Shown here: piece by piece, positions 14,126-26,900 of the stretch
Numbering within the stretch: the stretch's first letter is position 1
Layout: each line of letters begins with the position of its first letter
Source of the DNA: Pipra filicauda
Taxonomy: Eukaryota; Chordata; Aves; Passeriformes; Pipridae
Assembly (NCBI RefSeq): GCF_003945595.2
Contig: NW_024104403.1
Location: 248,001-312,000, forward strand
Direction: 5' to 3'
DNA length: 64,000 nt
The notes under the pieces: model-generated
Database searches by the model: none
What the model was told of the DNA's origin: nothing
What the model saw: the letters and a program-made list of their open reading frames with translations, nothing else
Made by a program: the position numbers and the translations under genes

Positions 14126-17100
14126 TCTTTATTGGTTTTATTTTGTCCCCATTTCAACTCAAGTATTTCTATTTCCGTTTCAAGGGATTTTACAATCAAT
14201 AATAAAAGTATTTAGGAATTGAAGTGAGAGATGTATAGCTGGGACAGAAAAAGTAACTGAAAGAAAAGTTGGATTTTTTTTTAAAAAATGTGATTCAGTA
14301 GCATATCATAATCAGAAAGTACTGAGACCAGCTCTTTTAAGAATTATTACACCTTTTCACCACACCTCCCATTTTTCAAGGGAAACACACACATACCACA
14401 GACACACAGATACACAATTCAATCTGATCTAAGACTACATTTTACAAAGTACTTCCTTTTGCTTGACTTCCCACCCCTTTCCTCTTCACCCAAACAAGAC
14501 TAATAATTACATCAAATGAAAAGCAGATCCAAAGTTCAGGATTTCTTTTGGTTTACTATGTTCTGAATAGTTTTCCACAAGCCCCACTCTAAATCAACTT
14601 TTAAAGAACTACAGTAGTATCCTATAATTAAAGGGAATTCATCTTAATAGCACAGTAAATATAAAATAAGCTTTATAAAATTTCAATGAACAGTGAGATC
14701 ATTTTGAATAACTGAATGTCCAAGTCAGTTACAAACTCTACCAATCTAGTAGCATGGTTGAGGGAAAGCTCAGTCATTAAGGAAAAAAGAAAACACAAGT
14801 AGTGCATTAACTCAACACAACAGCATCAGCATCCCACCATTCTCACACACACACAGGTTGTATACAATACAGTGCATTTTGTATGCCAGCTGACATTAGG
14901 GTTTTATGTGCATTCAATAAATATTACATAAACCAATCTTTTTGGTATAATCTACAATTCAGTTGGGATGTGAATGGCATCACCTGCTTTCAGAAGGAAA
15001 ATGGATCTTCCCATATTCAAAATACAATTTACATTCTAACAAACCAGCAATATTGAAGCACCATGTAAAGTCTACTATTCATGTTTGAGCATGGGCATTT
15101 ACAAGTAAAAGAATACAACTGAGAGGTGTGGGTGTTGGTTTTTTTCTTCTTTTTTTGTACAAGCAACAAATGAGAGTAATTGAAAAACTGGGGTAAAATT
15201 ATTGGTACAAAGGAATTCTTTTTCAATTTCGCAGTGCTTGCTCACTCTTCCAAAAAATATCTTGCTGTCGTGGCAGCCCTTCCTTCTCTTCCTCTGGTGA
15301 AGCTGGACTAAGATTTGCAAGTCTCCATATATGGTTATTGCAGCTTAGGGAATTAGTGGACTGGAGGTATATTTTCACAGCCCCCCCCTTCAAAGTAGCA
15401 TCTCTTCTGTCTGAAAATGGTACAACCATATTTTTGCTTGAGGCACCTACTCTCATTTGCTGACTGTCACTTCAGTTGCTATCTTTTTGTAATTCCAGCA
15501 AAAACAAATGGTTCTAGAACTTCAACAGAAGTACAAATGAACATAAAATTGAAATAATACAAAGGCAAAGGCATCAGGATAGAAAAGTCATGAAGTTACT
15601 GGTATTGTTTTGGGTAATTCATTATACAGCTGATAATAGCAATGCTTCTGGCTCATGTGTTTTCTAGTTATCTCAGTTTTGTCAGACTGCCCACTGACAT
15701 GCACAAAATTGGTATCTGCCTTCTGATTTCATTTGACAGTAATTTTTTTACTGCTTTCCACATGTGATGAGCTCCCCTCACAGAATTATAAATCATTAGG
15801 AAGGAAAGAAAGCTATCTCTGATGCCTTTGACTTTGTTTTGCTCATCAGTGGTGCACACTGATTGCTGGATCTCTCTTAGCTTATTTAAAATTATCCTGA
15901 AGATTTAATTAGTGCAAGAACATATTGAAAAATGCCAGATAAAATATTGGTTCCTCTTCTAAGATCAATAGTTTGGTTCTTATTGTTGTTTTTATAGACT
16001 GTGGGGAGAGAAGACACCAGATTGAGCAATGCAGTCAAGATGAGTTTTCCTCCACCCACCCCTTGGCAAATACTGCTTTATTTTAAATAAGGATTCAGAC
16101 ACATGATTGTTCTACCACAGCTTAACATGTTATCACACATCAAGTGAACTGTGGTAATTGACCATATGGATGTGGCTGCCATGAACTAAGAACAGCTTAA
16201 AAGGTAGTAATTTAAAACTGCCCTGGCAAGGTTTAGCTGGTAAACTTTGCCTTACAGTCAGAAAGTCAATTACCATAACTCAGCTGAGGTGCTTGGTCAC
16301 GTCTGAATTGTGATGAAGTTACACCATAAAAACTCAAATGCACTGTACCAGTCTCTGACCAGTACACAGGAACATCCCACTCAGTCACACAGTTCTGTCA
16401 CAGTCATTCAGCTGCCCAAACCCAAGTTCGAGTTCACAAGTATCGAGTGTTTTATTACAGCAACCTGAAGCATTCAAACAGATTGAACATCACCTTTATA
16501 ATACAGTATATCGTATGCAGAAAAGTACCAATATGATTTTCAGTTGCAAGTCTCGTGTTCTTCAACCTACGACAAGTATTTCCTGACCACAATAAAGAGA
16601 ATGCAGTGTGTAATTTTTCAGGATCTGGCATCTGCTATTTTGTACAGGCTGGTTTATTACCAATGTGCAAATAAATCTTTACTGAAGAGCTGATTAATTA
16701 TTTTTCAGCTAACTTTGATCTGGGGCACAAAGTACCTTCTGTGCTGTAAACATCATGAATTCTTCACAAATTGGAGGCTGAAAAGGCCTAAGGAACTCTT
16801 AGGTACAAACTCTTCCCATACACAACCATGGCTGAGCTCAAGTCTTGCAAACAGAATTTGGGGTAGCCTGTGTTTGGCATATGTCCCCGTGCTGTTACAC
16901 AGCACAGGCTTAGAAGATTGTTGTATATAAAAGCATACTTTTAGCTTTGAAACACGACGGCCCAATGAAAGCATGCAGCAGTATTTTCATCTGTAATGTG
17001 GTAGAATTCATTCTCGGTTTATTACCAGTGTTGACACAGCCAGGTGAGCACTGTACAAGCAAACAGGATTGTAAAAAATTACCTCTGATTAAACTCTCTG

Positions 17101-17790
17101 TAACACTCATACGGTTTCTCATTTAGTCACCTCAGGTTACTATTTCAAACAGCAATTTTTTGTAGACATAAGTTACCCTGAAAAAAAGCAGCAATTACAA
17201 ATACCCTTCTCCTTGTTTTTTTTGTTTGTTTGTTTGTTTAAACATTGCAAATTTTATCGTTGCATTTACCTGTCTTCTTTTTCAGTAGTTTACAATCTAG
17301 AAGCACAGGGAGCCTTTGTTTTCCAGCTAGCTGGGGCCAGGATAAGTCAGCTCTGGCTCTTCAGTTTTTCTGGTTAAGTGTAACACTTCACACCATTACT
17401 AAGAGTCCTATAATTTTTTTTAAAAAAACAGTAGTTTTGGGTTGGTTTTTTTTTTAGAGCCACTAAGCAGTAACTATAACCACAGGACTAAACACCAGTA
17501 GTTATTTGCTTTCCTGCATACATTCTTCTCAAAATTAATCCTTGTACATTTTCAGGTTTCATTTTCTGCTCCGCTCACTGCAATGGAAAAGAATTTAACC
17601 CTTAATTTATTTATCTTTTAGTGTAGCAGAAGCAGAAACATCTTAACACATTACTCCCACCCCTTGCAATATAAAGATTGTTGACTGGCAAAGGCCGGGC
17701 AGATGGACTGAAAGGTTCCCCATGTTTCCTTCTCCTACAGCTGTCGGCTTGAGAGCCTGTTTTCAACCCAGTGCAGCCCCTTCCTGAATT
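14126..17790 (-). other. TAB3: Probable TAB3 3' UTR with candidate poly(A) signals
   Basis: The 3.7 kb downstream of the TGA has no coding ORF of note and no CR1 or other interspersed repeat. On the minus strand two AATAAA hexamers lie close together at 14128-14133 and 14137-14142. This gives a 3' UTR length close to the several kb I recall for mammalian TAB3. Other AATAAA hexamers occur on this strand near 17605, 17024, 16650, 16448, 13381-13395 and 11965, so several ends are possible. Contents include a short (TTTG)n run at 17215-17239. The end point is a guess. Confidence 0.4.
17215..17239. repeat. (TTTG)n microsatellite
   Basis: A T run followed by four TTTG units, within the probable TAB3 3' UTR. 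Confidence 0.8.
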
Positions 17791-17939
17791 TCAGGTGTAT
17801 CGTGGCATCTCACACTGTTCACAGCGATTCAGTGCTGGGTGATTTAGAAAGGTGCAGCTACCACAATTCCATGGAGCCCCTTCAAAGTCTTCATCTCTTG
17901 GCTGAGTCCGTGGAGTCTGTTTGGAGCTATTTTGATGCT
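17791..17939 (-). CDS. TAB3: TAB3 last coding exon with NZF zinc finger (residues 632-680)
   Basis: The acceptor is CTTTTCTTTAG. The exon starts AGCAT, so a split Glu codon forms with the upstream G. It encodes a polar linker and then the RanBP2/NZF finger W655-N-C657-G-S-C660-T-F-L-N664-(6)-C671-E-Q-C674, ending EMPRYT and TGA at 17791-17793. The four zinc-ligand cysteines and the Thr-Phe plus Gln surface that family members use for Lys63-ubiquitin are all present. Residue 658 is Gly where the human protein, as I recall it, has Asp; this is not a ligand position. Confidence 0.96.
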
Positions 17940-20900
17940 CTAAAGAAAAGCCAAAAGAAAACATCTTATTTCAGAAGAGAAGGATTATTGTCAAGATCAT
18001 ACTTCTGGTTGGTCATCTAATTAAACAGTCTATTTTAAAATGAACATGGAAACCTTAACATTAAAGGTCTTTTCCTAAAGCACTTCTAATTCAGTTTGTG
18101 AAATCTGAATATTTAAAGTATTTCACTTCTGTAAAGAGTCACCTAACCATAACATCTTAAAAACAAAAAGAGCACTGCTGGGTCACTGATACTGCTCCAG
18201 GTTTACTGGCTTAACACATACAATGTTTGCTACGGGCACTGCAACACCAACCTGTTAAAGAATGACTTCACAGGTTTACATAGAGCAGTCCATTACCAAA
18301 TTTTAAATTCCAATAGCCCTACTTTACCTGAAGAGAAAAACTAATTCTAACTTAGATTCTTCAAACAGTCTGATAGATGACACTTTTTCTGCATCTTTTC
18401 TAGCATTTATCCAGGCTGAAAAAAATACAATATAAAAATAAAACAATAGGCCTGTTTCAAAACAAGACAACTACTTTTCTTCCTAATGGCTTTGCAGCAG
18501 GAATGTGTGTATGGGAAGGAGCATTTAAGTCTGCTTTCACTCATAAAATCAGCATGTATGCAAATCATACATGAGGTCTTAACCCACAGAAAGACTTGGT
18601 TTTCCACATCTCCTACCACCACTTCAAGACCTCAGGTTATCTACTAAAAGTGACAAATACTCCCAGGACTAAGAGCACAATATTGCACAAACTGTTAATA
18701 TTCAAAACAACATTAACGCATACCTAGAAGGTAAGGTTAAGACACTCATCTGCTAAACAAACATCTGTAGAGCAGCTTTATTATTATTAAAAGAGAACTT
18801 ATGTACAAAGGTCTGCAATTTGCAGTTGCACACAAAGTAATTTGCAGCTGCACACAAAGAGCACATGTTGCTGCCCCATCTGCTAAAAACGCAGCAGACA
18901 GCCGACGACAACCTCAGTGGAAATAGTACTTAGGTTTGTCTTGATGCCTCAGAGCTTTTTGGATTTTTTTTTTAAATTTTGTAGATTTTAGTAGTAGGTG
19001 TGTAGTGAGACAAAGGAAATAAAAGTGACCTCCTCACTTAGATGCAAGCACTCTCCAGCCCAGACGCTGTGCAGTCACATTAACACTGCCTGACCTCAAA
19101 CTCCTCCTAAGCAAGGGGCAGTGTGGGCACTTGACTGGCCAGATGGCAGCACAGAGCAGACCCTTGTCTGCCCACACTCGTCTGCCCGCCCACCTGTAAC
19201 AGTTGAATGTTAAAGAATACTTGTTATGTAAGAAAAAAAAAATCATCTTTTTAATGTCATCATGTTAAAAGCCAGACTCAGAATACAGTAGGCCAACCCT
19301 AAAACTGATCTCTAATAAGCTAACAGGCAAAACTGGGAAGGTAGTCGTAAAAATCCTTACAAGGCATTATCTTTCCAACTGTCAAATACAATTAATTTAA
19401 TGCAGGTTTTGCACATCAGTTTGCTTTGAAATAATAAATCAAATAGGCTAGTGTGGTAAGAGAATCCCTTCAAGCATCACAGCATAACAGTTCCTTAAAT
19501 CAACCACATGATCTCTGCAATTTAACATGAATCCAGGCAGCTGCATTCACACCATGGCTCACCTGCTGCTCTCCCAGCTTTCCTGGACACTACCACCAAT
19601 GCAGGTAACTAATCCCAGTATTATCTTTTCTCTGAACCACAAACAGCAGTTCTGGGCCTTTTCTTTCTTTCAAAATTTCCACGCAGTAATAATTTTATTA
19701 CATTGAGGGGTAAAATGCTTCAAAAGAGGGGGAAAGTTTTGTTACATGAATTCAAAATTCAACTACAGAAACCTCTGTGAAGTGCTCATCAGCAACCAGA
19801 ACTTATTTACAAAATTCATAGTGTCAAGAAGTCTATATAATTACTGATTCAGAAGAGTTACTTCTTTTCCACTAAGAAGTGCAGTACGTGCTAGTTACAG
19901 TAAGAGGAGACACAGTACTATGAACCTTATCACACAACATTTTCAGAGAAAAGAAAGCTTTTTCTCTGTGTCAGAGTATAGGATCCCAGGATGGCTACTT
20001 CAGCAGAAAGACACAAGGTGTCTAAAAACTTCCACTAATATTTGAAACCATTCTTTCAACAGATTTCAGGAAGAAAAATGTAGGTCAAAAAATATCTGAG
20101 ACAAAAGGTAGAGTTCTGATCTGAAATCACCACTAAACAGAGTTGAATTCAGAGTTACTGAGCTACACAGTGACTGTGTGTCTGCTTGGGATGTGTTGAG
20201 TCACTCTGGCATGTATTGACTGAATCTCCACTGGACAAGAAGTGAGACTAAATTACGTAGCTCTTATGCTTACATAAAACTTAAGTGTCCTGAGCTGGAT
20301 ATGAATCCTGATACTACATAATTAGCACTGAAAATTAATGAACCTATACAAATGGGACACTTATCTCTTTTGACCAATGTGAGGAAGTGTCCTCCTTGGT
20401 CCTTAAAATATCTGAAGCTCTTGCTGTGCTAAAACTTCAGGGCTACTGTGAAATTTATACTGTGCACAAAAATATAGGTATAACGTGAGACCAGGCAAGT
20501 TAAAATATAATTAAGAATATAAACAAAAATTTAAAAAGCTGCTGTGACCAACTAAACTTGTATAAAAAACTCCAATTAAACTATAAAATCCTAATAGCAT
20601 ATATTAGAGGACAACTAAACAAACCTGACATAGAGCTTTTAACCTAGAAGTACTTAAAAAAGAAAAAACATTAGGAAGCTCAAGTAAACATGTAAAAATT
20701 TGTATATTTTCAACTCTTTTTCTAACAGTGAATAACAGTATTTATAAGCAAGGTTTTAACATAACATTAATTTGCAACAATCTGTCTGAGGAAAACAAGT
20801 TGTTGTCAAGATTAGTGCACTTATATAAAGTGTTCTTTATTTGATTTATATAGAAAGAAAAGTTAAATAAGTAGAATTACTTCCTGTCACCAAAGAGATT

Positions 20901-23900
20901 TTTTTAAAAACAAAAAAATTCTCTCAATGCAGATTAGGTAACTGGATGCATGTTTGTTAACCTACCCTTTTTATATGGCTTTGGTGGCACAACGGGACCA
21001 GGCTCTATGTTATCATAGAAGTTACACGTAGCTTTCGGATCAAAGTTTCCTGTCAGAAAAGTAAGAAAGTGTAACTTGAAGGTTATTTGAATTCCTATAC
21101 CCATGATATGAACATCTAGAGGCTTCTGATTTTATACATCTTTTTATTATGACATTATATCTTAAGCTTTTTCACAAGCTTTGACACGTATTTTCAGTTT
21201 TGTGTCAATCCTAGTAATTTTTAGCGGGGTAATCCCATATTGAAGAATCAGCTCCAGCTCAACATTTTGTATTGTTCTGTGAAATGTAAATCTTTCTATA
21301 GGATACTTCTTGATAAAAAAAGGAAGACTGTGCATATGCTAATCTATTTGATTCTATTTATGACAAGTTTCTGTTGCAAAAAAGATTTTGCAACAGATTT
21401 TTGTTTGCCAATTTGTTGGTTGCAACCTCCAGTTCTGTTCAGTATTACTTGGCCACAGCCTCTGTCAACAAAAAGTTAAAATTTTAAGTAAAGGATCTTC
21501 ACAGAGGAGTAATTTTTTTTTAATATGATCCTGACAAAGTCTCCACTTTCTTGGTAATGTAATTTAACTTGGCCAGTGGAAATACTAGCAAGTCAAGCTT
21601 ATTAAGTTGCAACTGAAAAAAAACCCACCTTTTAGAGGTAAGTTATCACTGCTAATACAAATCGAAAAAAACTCCCAAGTATTCACATTTAAGCACATAC
21701 CATATGAGAATCATAGGATCACTTAAGCTGGAAAGGACCTATAAGATCACTGAGTCCAACCATACCCCAGCACTGTCAAGTCCAGCAACAAACCATGTTC
21801 CCAAGCACCACATCAATGGGATTTTTAAATACCTCCAGGGATGGCAACTCCACCACCTTCCTGGAGAGCTTGTTCCAGTGCTTGACAATGCTCTCCCAGA
21901 AGACATTTTTCCTAATATTTAAACGAAACCTTCCCTGACACAACTTGAAGCCATTCCCTCTCATCCTGTCACTTGTTACTTGGGAGAAGAGACCAACCCC
22001 CAACTCGATACAGCCTCCTTTCAGGTAGTTGTAGTGAGCAACAGAATCTCCCAAGCCTCCTTTTCTCCAGGCTAAACACCCCCAGCTCCCTCAGTCCCTC
22101 CTCACATGATTTGTGCTCCAGACCCTCCACCAGCTCCACTGCCCTTCTCTGGACACGCTCCAGCACCTCAATGTCTTTCTTGCAGTGAGGGGCCCAAAAC
22201 TGAACACAGGATTCAAGGTGTGGCCTCACCAGTGCCAAGTACAGAGGGACAATCATTGTCCTGGTCCTGCTGGCCACAGTACTGCTGATAAAGGCCAGGA
22301 TGTCATTCGTCTTCTTGGCCACCTGGGCACACTGCTGGCTCATGGTCAGCCACTGTGAACCAGCACCCCCAGGTCCTTTTCCTCTGGGCAGCTTTCCAGC
22401 CACTCTGCCCCCAGCCTGGAGCATTGCACGGGATTGTTGTGATTGATGTGCAGAGCCCAGGACTTGATCTTTTTGAACCTCCCACCACTGACCTCATCCC
22501 ATCACTCCAGTCTGTCCAGATCTCTCTGCAGAGCCTTCCTACCCTCCAGCAGATCAACATTCCTGACCATATTCAAATCATCTTTTTTTTAAAAGTATCA
22601 AGTCAATACCTCTAGATTGAAGGAGATCAACTTCTTTCAGTGTACAGTCAACATTTATTTGGAGTTGTCTGTTGAGGCTTCTCAATCTGGTCATTTCCTC
22701 AGGCTAGAAAGAAACAACCCAAAATAGTCATTGTGGGAAAATCAGCATCTTATTGAAACAGAAATAACATTGCTACATCTTTGTTAACAGCTTTATTAGA
22801 AACTGAGTATAGATAAGGCACTGAAAAAAAGCCAATTTGCCCTCAAAAAACATTCTTCTATTGGCATGTGAGGAGGAAAACAAACAAGTTACTTAATACT
22901 AAAATTGGTTAGTAAGACAACATAGCTGAGATCAAGTTTATAAAACCACACACCTTATAAAACTCTATAAATTGATGGCTTGCTACCTGAGTTTGCATCA
23001 AGATAATTAGAAAACAGAATACAAACTGCAGCCCACCTTAACTATTACTTGATTAAAACTAAGGTCAAAAGTTTATTTATTTGCATCACCCCAAGGAGCT
23101 TCAACAAGCCAAACCTTCTAGCTCAGTATATTTAAGTCATTTGATGCTGAAGGATGGTAATTATCCTTAACAGTAATCAGTTAAGTCCATATATTTACAT
23201 ATCATTAAGAACCCCTAAGTTACTGGAATATAAAGCATTCTTGATACTAGCAGCACTGATTACTAACACATATGTAGGAATAACTATCTTATCCCAGGAT
23301 GCATTCTGGCATCAGAGTCACAAAATCACAGAATGTTTGAGGTCGAAAGGAACCTCTGGAGGACACCTGGTCCAACCCCTCTGCGAAGCTTCCAACCAGA
23401 CTTTGTGCTACTGACAACCACACTCTTGGCTGGCTTTTCATCCAGTTTTCAATCAACCTCACTGCTCACTTAGCCCACACTTCATCAGCTTCTCTATGAA
23501 GATCTTATAGGAGACAATGTTGAAAGCCTTATCAAAGTCTAGACAGACAATAATCACTGTCTATCTAGGTCATCAGGACAGACTCTTCATCCTAGAAGTT
23601 TATCAAATTGGTCAAGCTTGACTTCACCGTGGTGAATCCATGCTGATGACTTTCTTGTCCTTCACGTGCCTGGGAATGGTCTGAGGATTAGCTGCTCAAT
23701 CACATTCCCAAAGATCAAGGTGAGGCCGACCAGTCTGTAGTCCCCTGGGTCTTACCCTTCTTGAGAACAGAAGTACTATTTGCTCTCCTCTAGTCTTCAG
23801 GCACTTTCCCACACACCATTAATCAATCAAAGATTATCTAGAGTGGCCTTGCAATGACATCTGCCAGCTCTCTCAGCACTCACGGGCGCATCTCATCCAG

Positions 23901-26900
23901 GATTATGACTTCATTTATGTCTGCTCTGCTTAAGTATTCCCTGACCTGATTATCTTAACTAAGGGTATACCTTCTCTGCCTCACACTTTTCCCAGGGTCT
24001 CTGGGACTTGGGATTCCTGAAGGACTGTAAAGACTGAGGCAAGGAAGTCATTCAGTATCTCAAGCCTTTTCCATGTTCTGTGTAACCAGGTCCCCCATCT
24101 TGCTGAGCCCATGTTTTCACTGGGCTTCCTGTAACAGAAGCCCTTTCTTTTGTCTTTGACATCCCATGCCAGATCCAACTCCAGCTGGGCTTTGGCTTTC
24201 CCAGCCTCATCCTTCCACACTCAGTGCCTCTGCATTTCTCCCAAGGACATACCTGCCAAATGCTGCCCTGACACAGGTGAGACATACAGCAGTCAGCAGC
24301 TCCTATTGTGCCTTCCAGCCCACACCAGTGTGCACTGCTTATGTCAACACAGTGAGTAAGTCTGAACTGATTTGGTTAGCAACTGCACACAGGGGAAGCT
24401 GTTTTTCAACCACATAAACTCCCTTATCAGAGCCATACAGTTGTTTGAGCTAGAGTCACTTGCAGGTGGAAGTCACACAGATAAGAAGAATCAACAAGGA
24501 AAACAGGAGAGGGAGGTGCCAACTATTTGAGCCAACACTGCCACTGAGAAGTCGCTTGGCACATCCTGCACATACCAGATGAGAAATACCATCTACGAGA
24601 TGCAACTACTGCAACAAATAAAATACCTTTTAAAAAAAAGTTAAACCCTCCTGCATGAACACCAAGCACTACATGGCTCAGGCTCATTAAGTAGACCTGG
24701 ATATACTTTTATAGGTTGTTAGGAAAGCAACTATATTCAGTTCTGTAGTCCACAAAAGCACATGCATACAACTTTCAGAAGTTCTGTTGTGAACACTAAG
24801 AAAGCTGGACACGTTTCATAAATTACAAGATTTACCTTATGGCAAGTCAAGAACTTACAATAAATCATCACCAAAACCTCAAGATTTTATACTCAAAAGT
24901 TTTTGTACAGTACTTCATTAGAAAATAAAAAATAAATCTGTATGTTGAATTAAAATACTAACAAATTGCTTACTGTTGGAATTGCAGTTGTACAGCTCAC
25001 TCTTCGAAGCCGCCTCTGCATTAGATCGTGCTCCATACCATTGACTTCGGTTTTCAGGCGTTCAAGCTCTTCTTTTTCAATCTTCAGTTCCTTTGCTAAT
25101 CTCTCCATCCTTGCTCGTTGATGTAACAGCAAGGCTAATGTTTTACACAGATGAAATAGTTACTAACACTTAAAAACCTTGAAAATTGAATTCTTAATTT
25201 ATGCGTAAGATTCATGAGTGACCTTTCTGGGAAAAAAAAGTGATTGTAAACATGCAGCCAAGTATCAGTGTGAAGATGCTTTCATGCCAAATGAACTACA
25301 ATTTAGAACACAGTTCTTCCAGAATTAAAAATACATTTTTAGACAGTAACTTGAAGTTGATATTACCATTTTGGTCAAAGCTTCTTTTTTTGCATTTGGT
25401 CTTTCTCGTCTCAAAAATACAAAGGCACCTGTACAAGGAGACAGCTTCTCAGGATGAAACAGCAACCTAGTCATTTTAATACTCTACTGACAAAAAAAAA
25501 TAATAAAAATACCAGAGGTAAGATCAGAAGGTAACACACACTTCATACCTGCTGCTCAACAGCAGCTGACACATCAGCCTTGAGACATCAGCCAAATGTC
25601 AGTCTCAAATTGTTTTTTTCCCACTGCTATCACAGAGTATGCTATAGCAACTTCAAGTAGTCTTAGCTTTTCAGGAATCCTGAAATACTCAATACTTTAA
25701 GTTCCCCAGAGTTCAAAGGCAAAACTACAGAACTTCAACAAAATAGCCTAGAGAATCCAGGAAATAAAAAGTGGGGTCAGCTTAGGTGCTTCAAACTCTA
25801 ATTCTACAATAGAGCTGATTCCTCTCACCTCTCTCTGCTGTTAGTCATGCTCTCATTTTTGTCTTGGTACTGAAATTTATGATTGTCACAAGTTGATGTT
25901 GGGCTCCCAGAGAACCAAAGAAAGCATTCTGACTACCTAAAAGATAATACTCAGTTTCCTCAGGAAGAGCATTTCTCAGTATTTCATCCTGATGTAGAAC
26001 TGGCCAAGTTAGTGTGATGCTTAATCCTTTCTGATCTGGCTGGTTTTACCTGATTGAAGTCTGCTAGGATAGAGAAAAATAAGACATTTGATGTGGGTAT
26101 TCAGACAAACAAGCAGCTCATGTAACAGTGTTCCAGCAAACTGTTCAAAATAAAGATGTTGTTGAACCTTCAAAATGCAATTTTATAAAAGGCTCCAGCC
26201 AGCACTTGCTCTTTTCTTCACCCCTATCCAACAAAGGCAAAGTACATAATATCGCAAGAGTATTTGCATGTGAGCTAAAAAGAAGTTAGAAAAATAAACC
26301 ACATGACACAACTTATTGCAGAACAACAAAAAAACCTCAACCAGGAGCTTTTAAGGGGTTTTTATCAGATGTCAGTATTCTGCACAAAAATGTAGCACTA
26401 TACTTTGGATTTTGTATGGATCTACCAATTCACAGCCAAAGAATAAACACTGAACATCCCATCCAAGAATAACATCAGGTGTTTTTATACTATAGGCACC
26501 AGTACTACTGAACAAAATTGCTCTCTCCTTTTTTAAAGTAGCATAGTCATGCAAACAGAACTAAGAAGAGACAGTGCAGATACCAGGCTGTGTGATTTTC
26601 TACTATTATTACCAAACCTTGTCTTTGTGTGATTCCTCCAACTTAACATGGTATGACTACATTTCATAGCTTCACATTATACTGTCAAAGTACAACTCAA
26701 ACATGACTCATACTACAGAGAAACAGCACAAGTACAGAGAGCAGAAGGAATTTTTGGTAACGCTTTTCACAATGATTTGCATGAAAGAGAAAATTATAGA
26801 AACTTGTTCTACGCATTAAGCTGTTAAATATACTCTTCTTTAGGATTCCTTTTGTTGCAGTAAAGAATATAATGTTTATTCTTCTACAATTTATTTCTGT

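Noticed and set aside
21969..22560. ORFs of 85-151 codons resembling a protein family
   Set aside because: They are frame-broken pieces of CR1 ORF2 and are annotated as the CR1 element.
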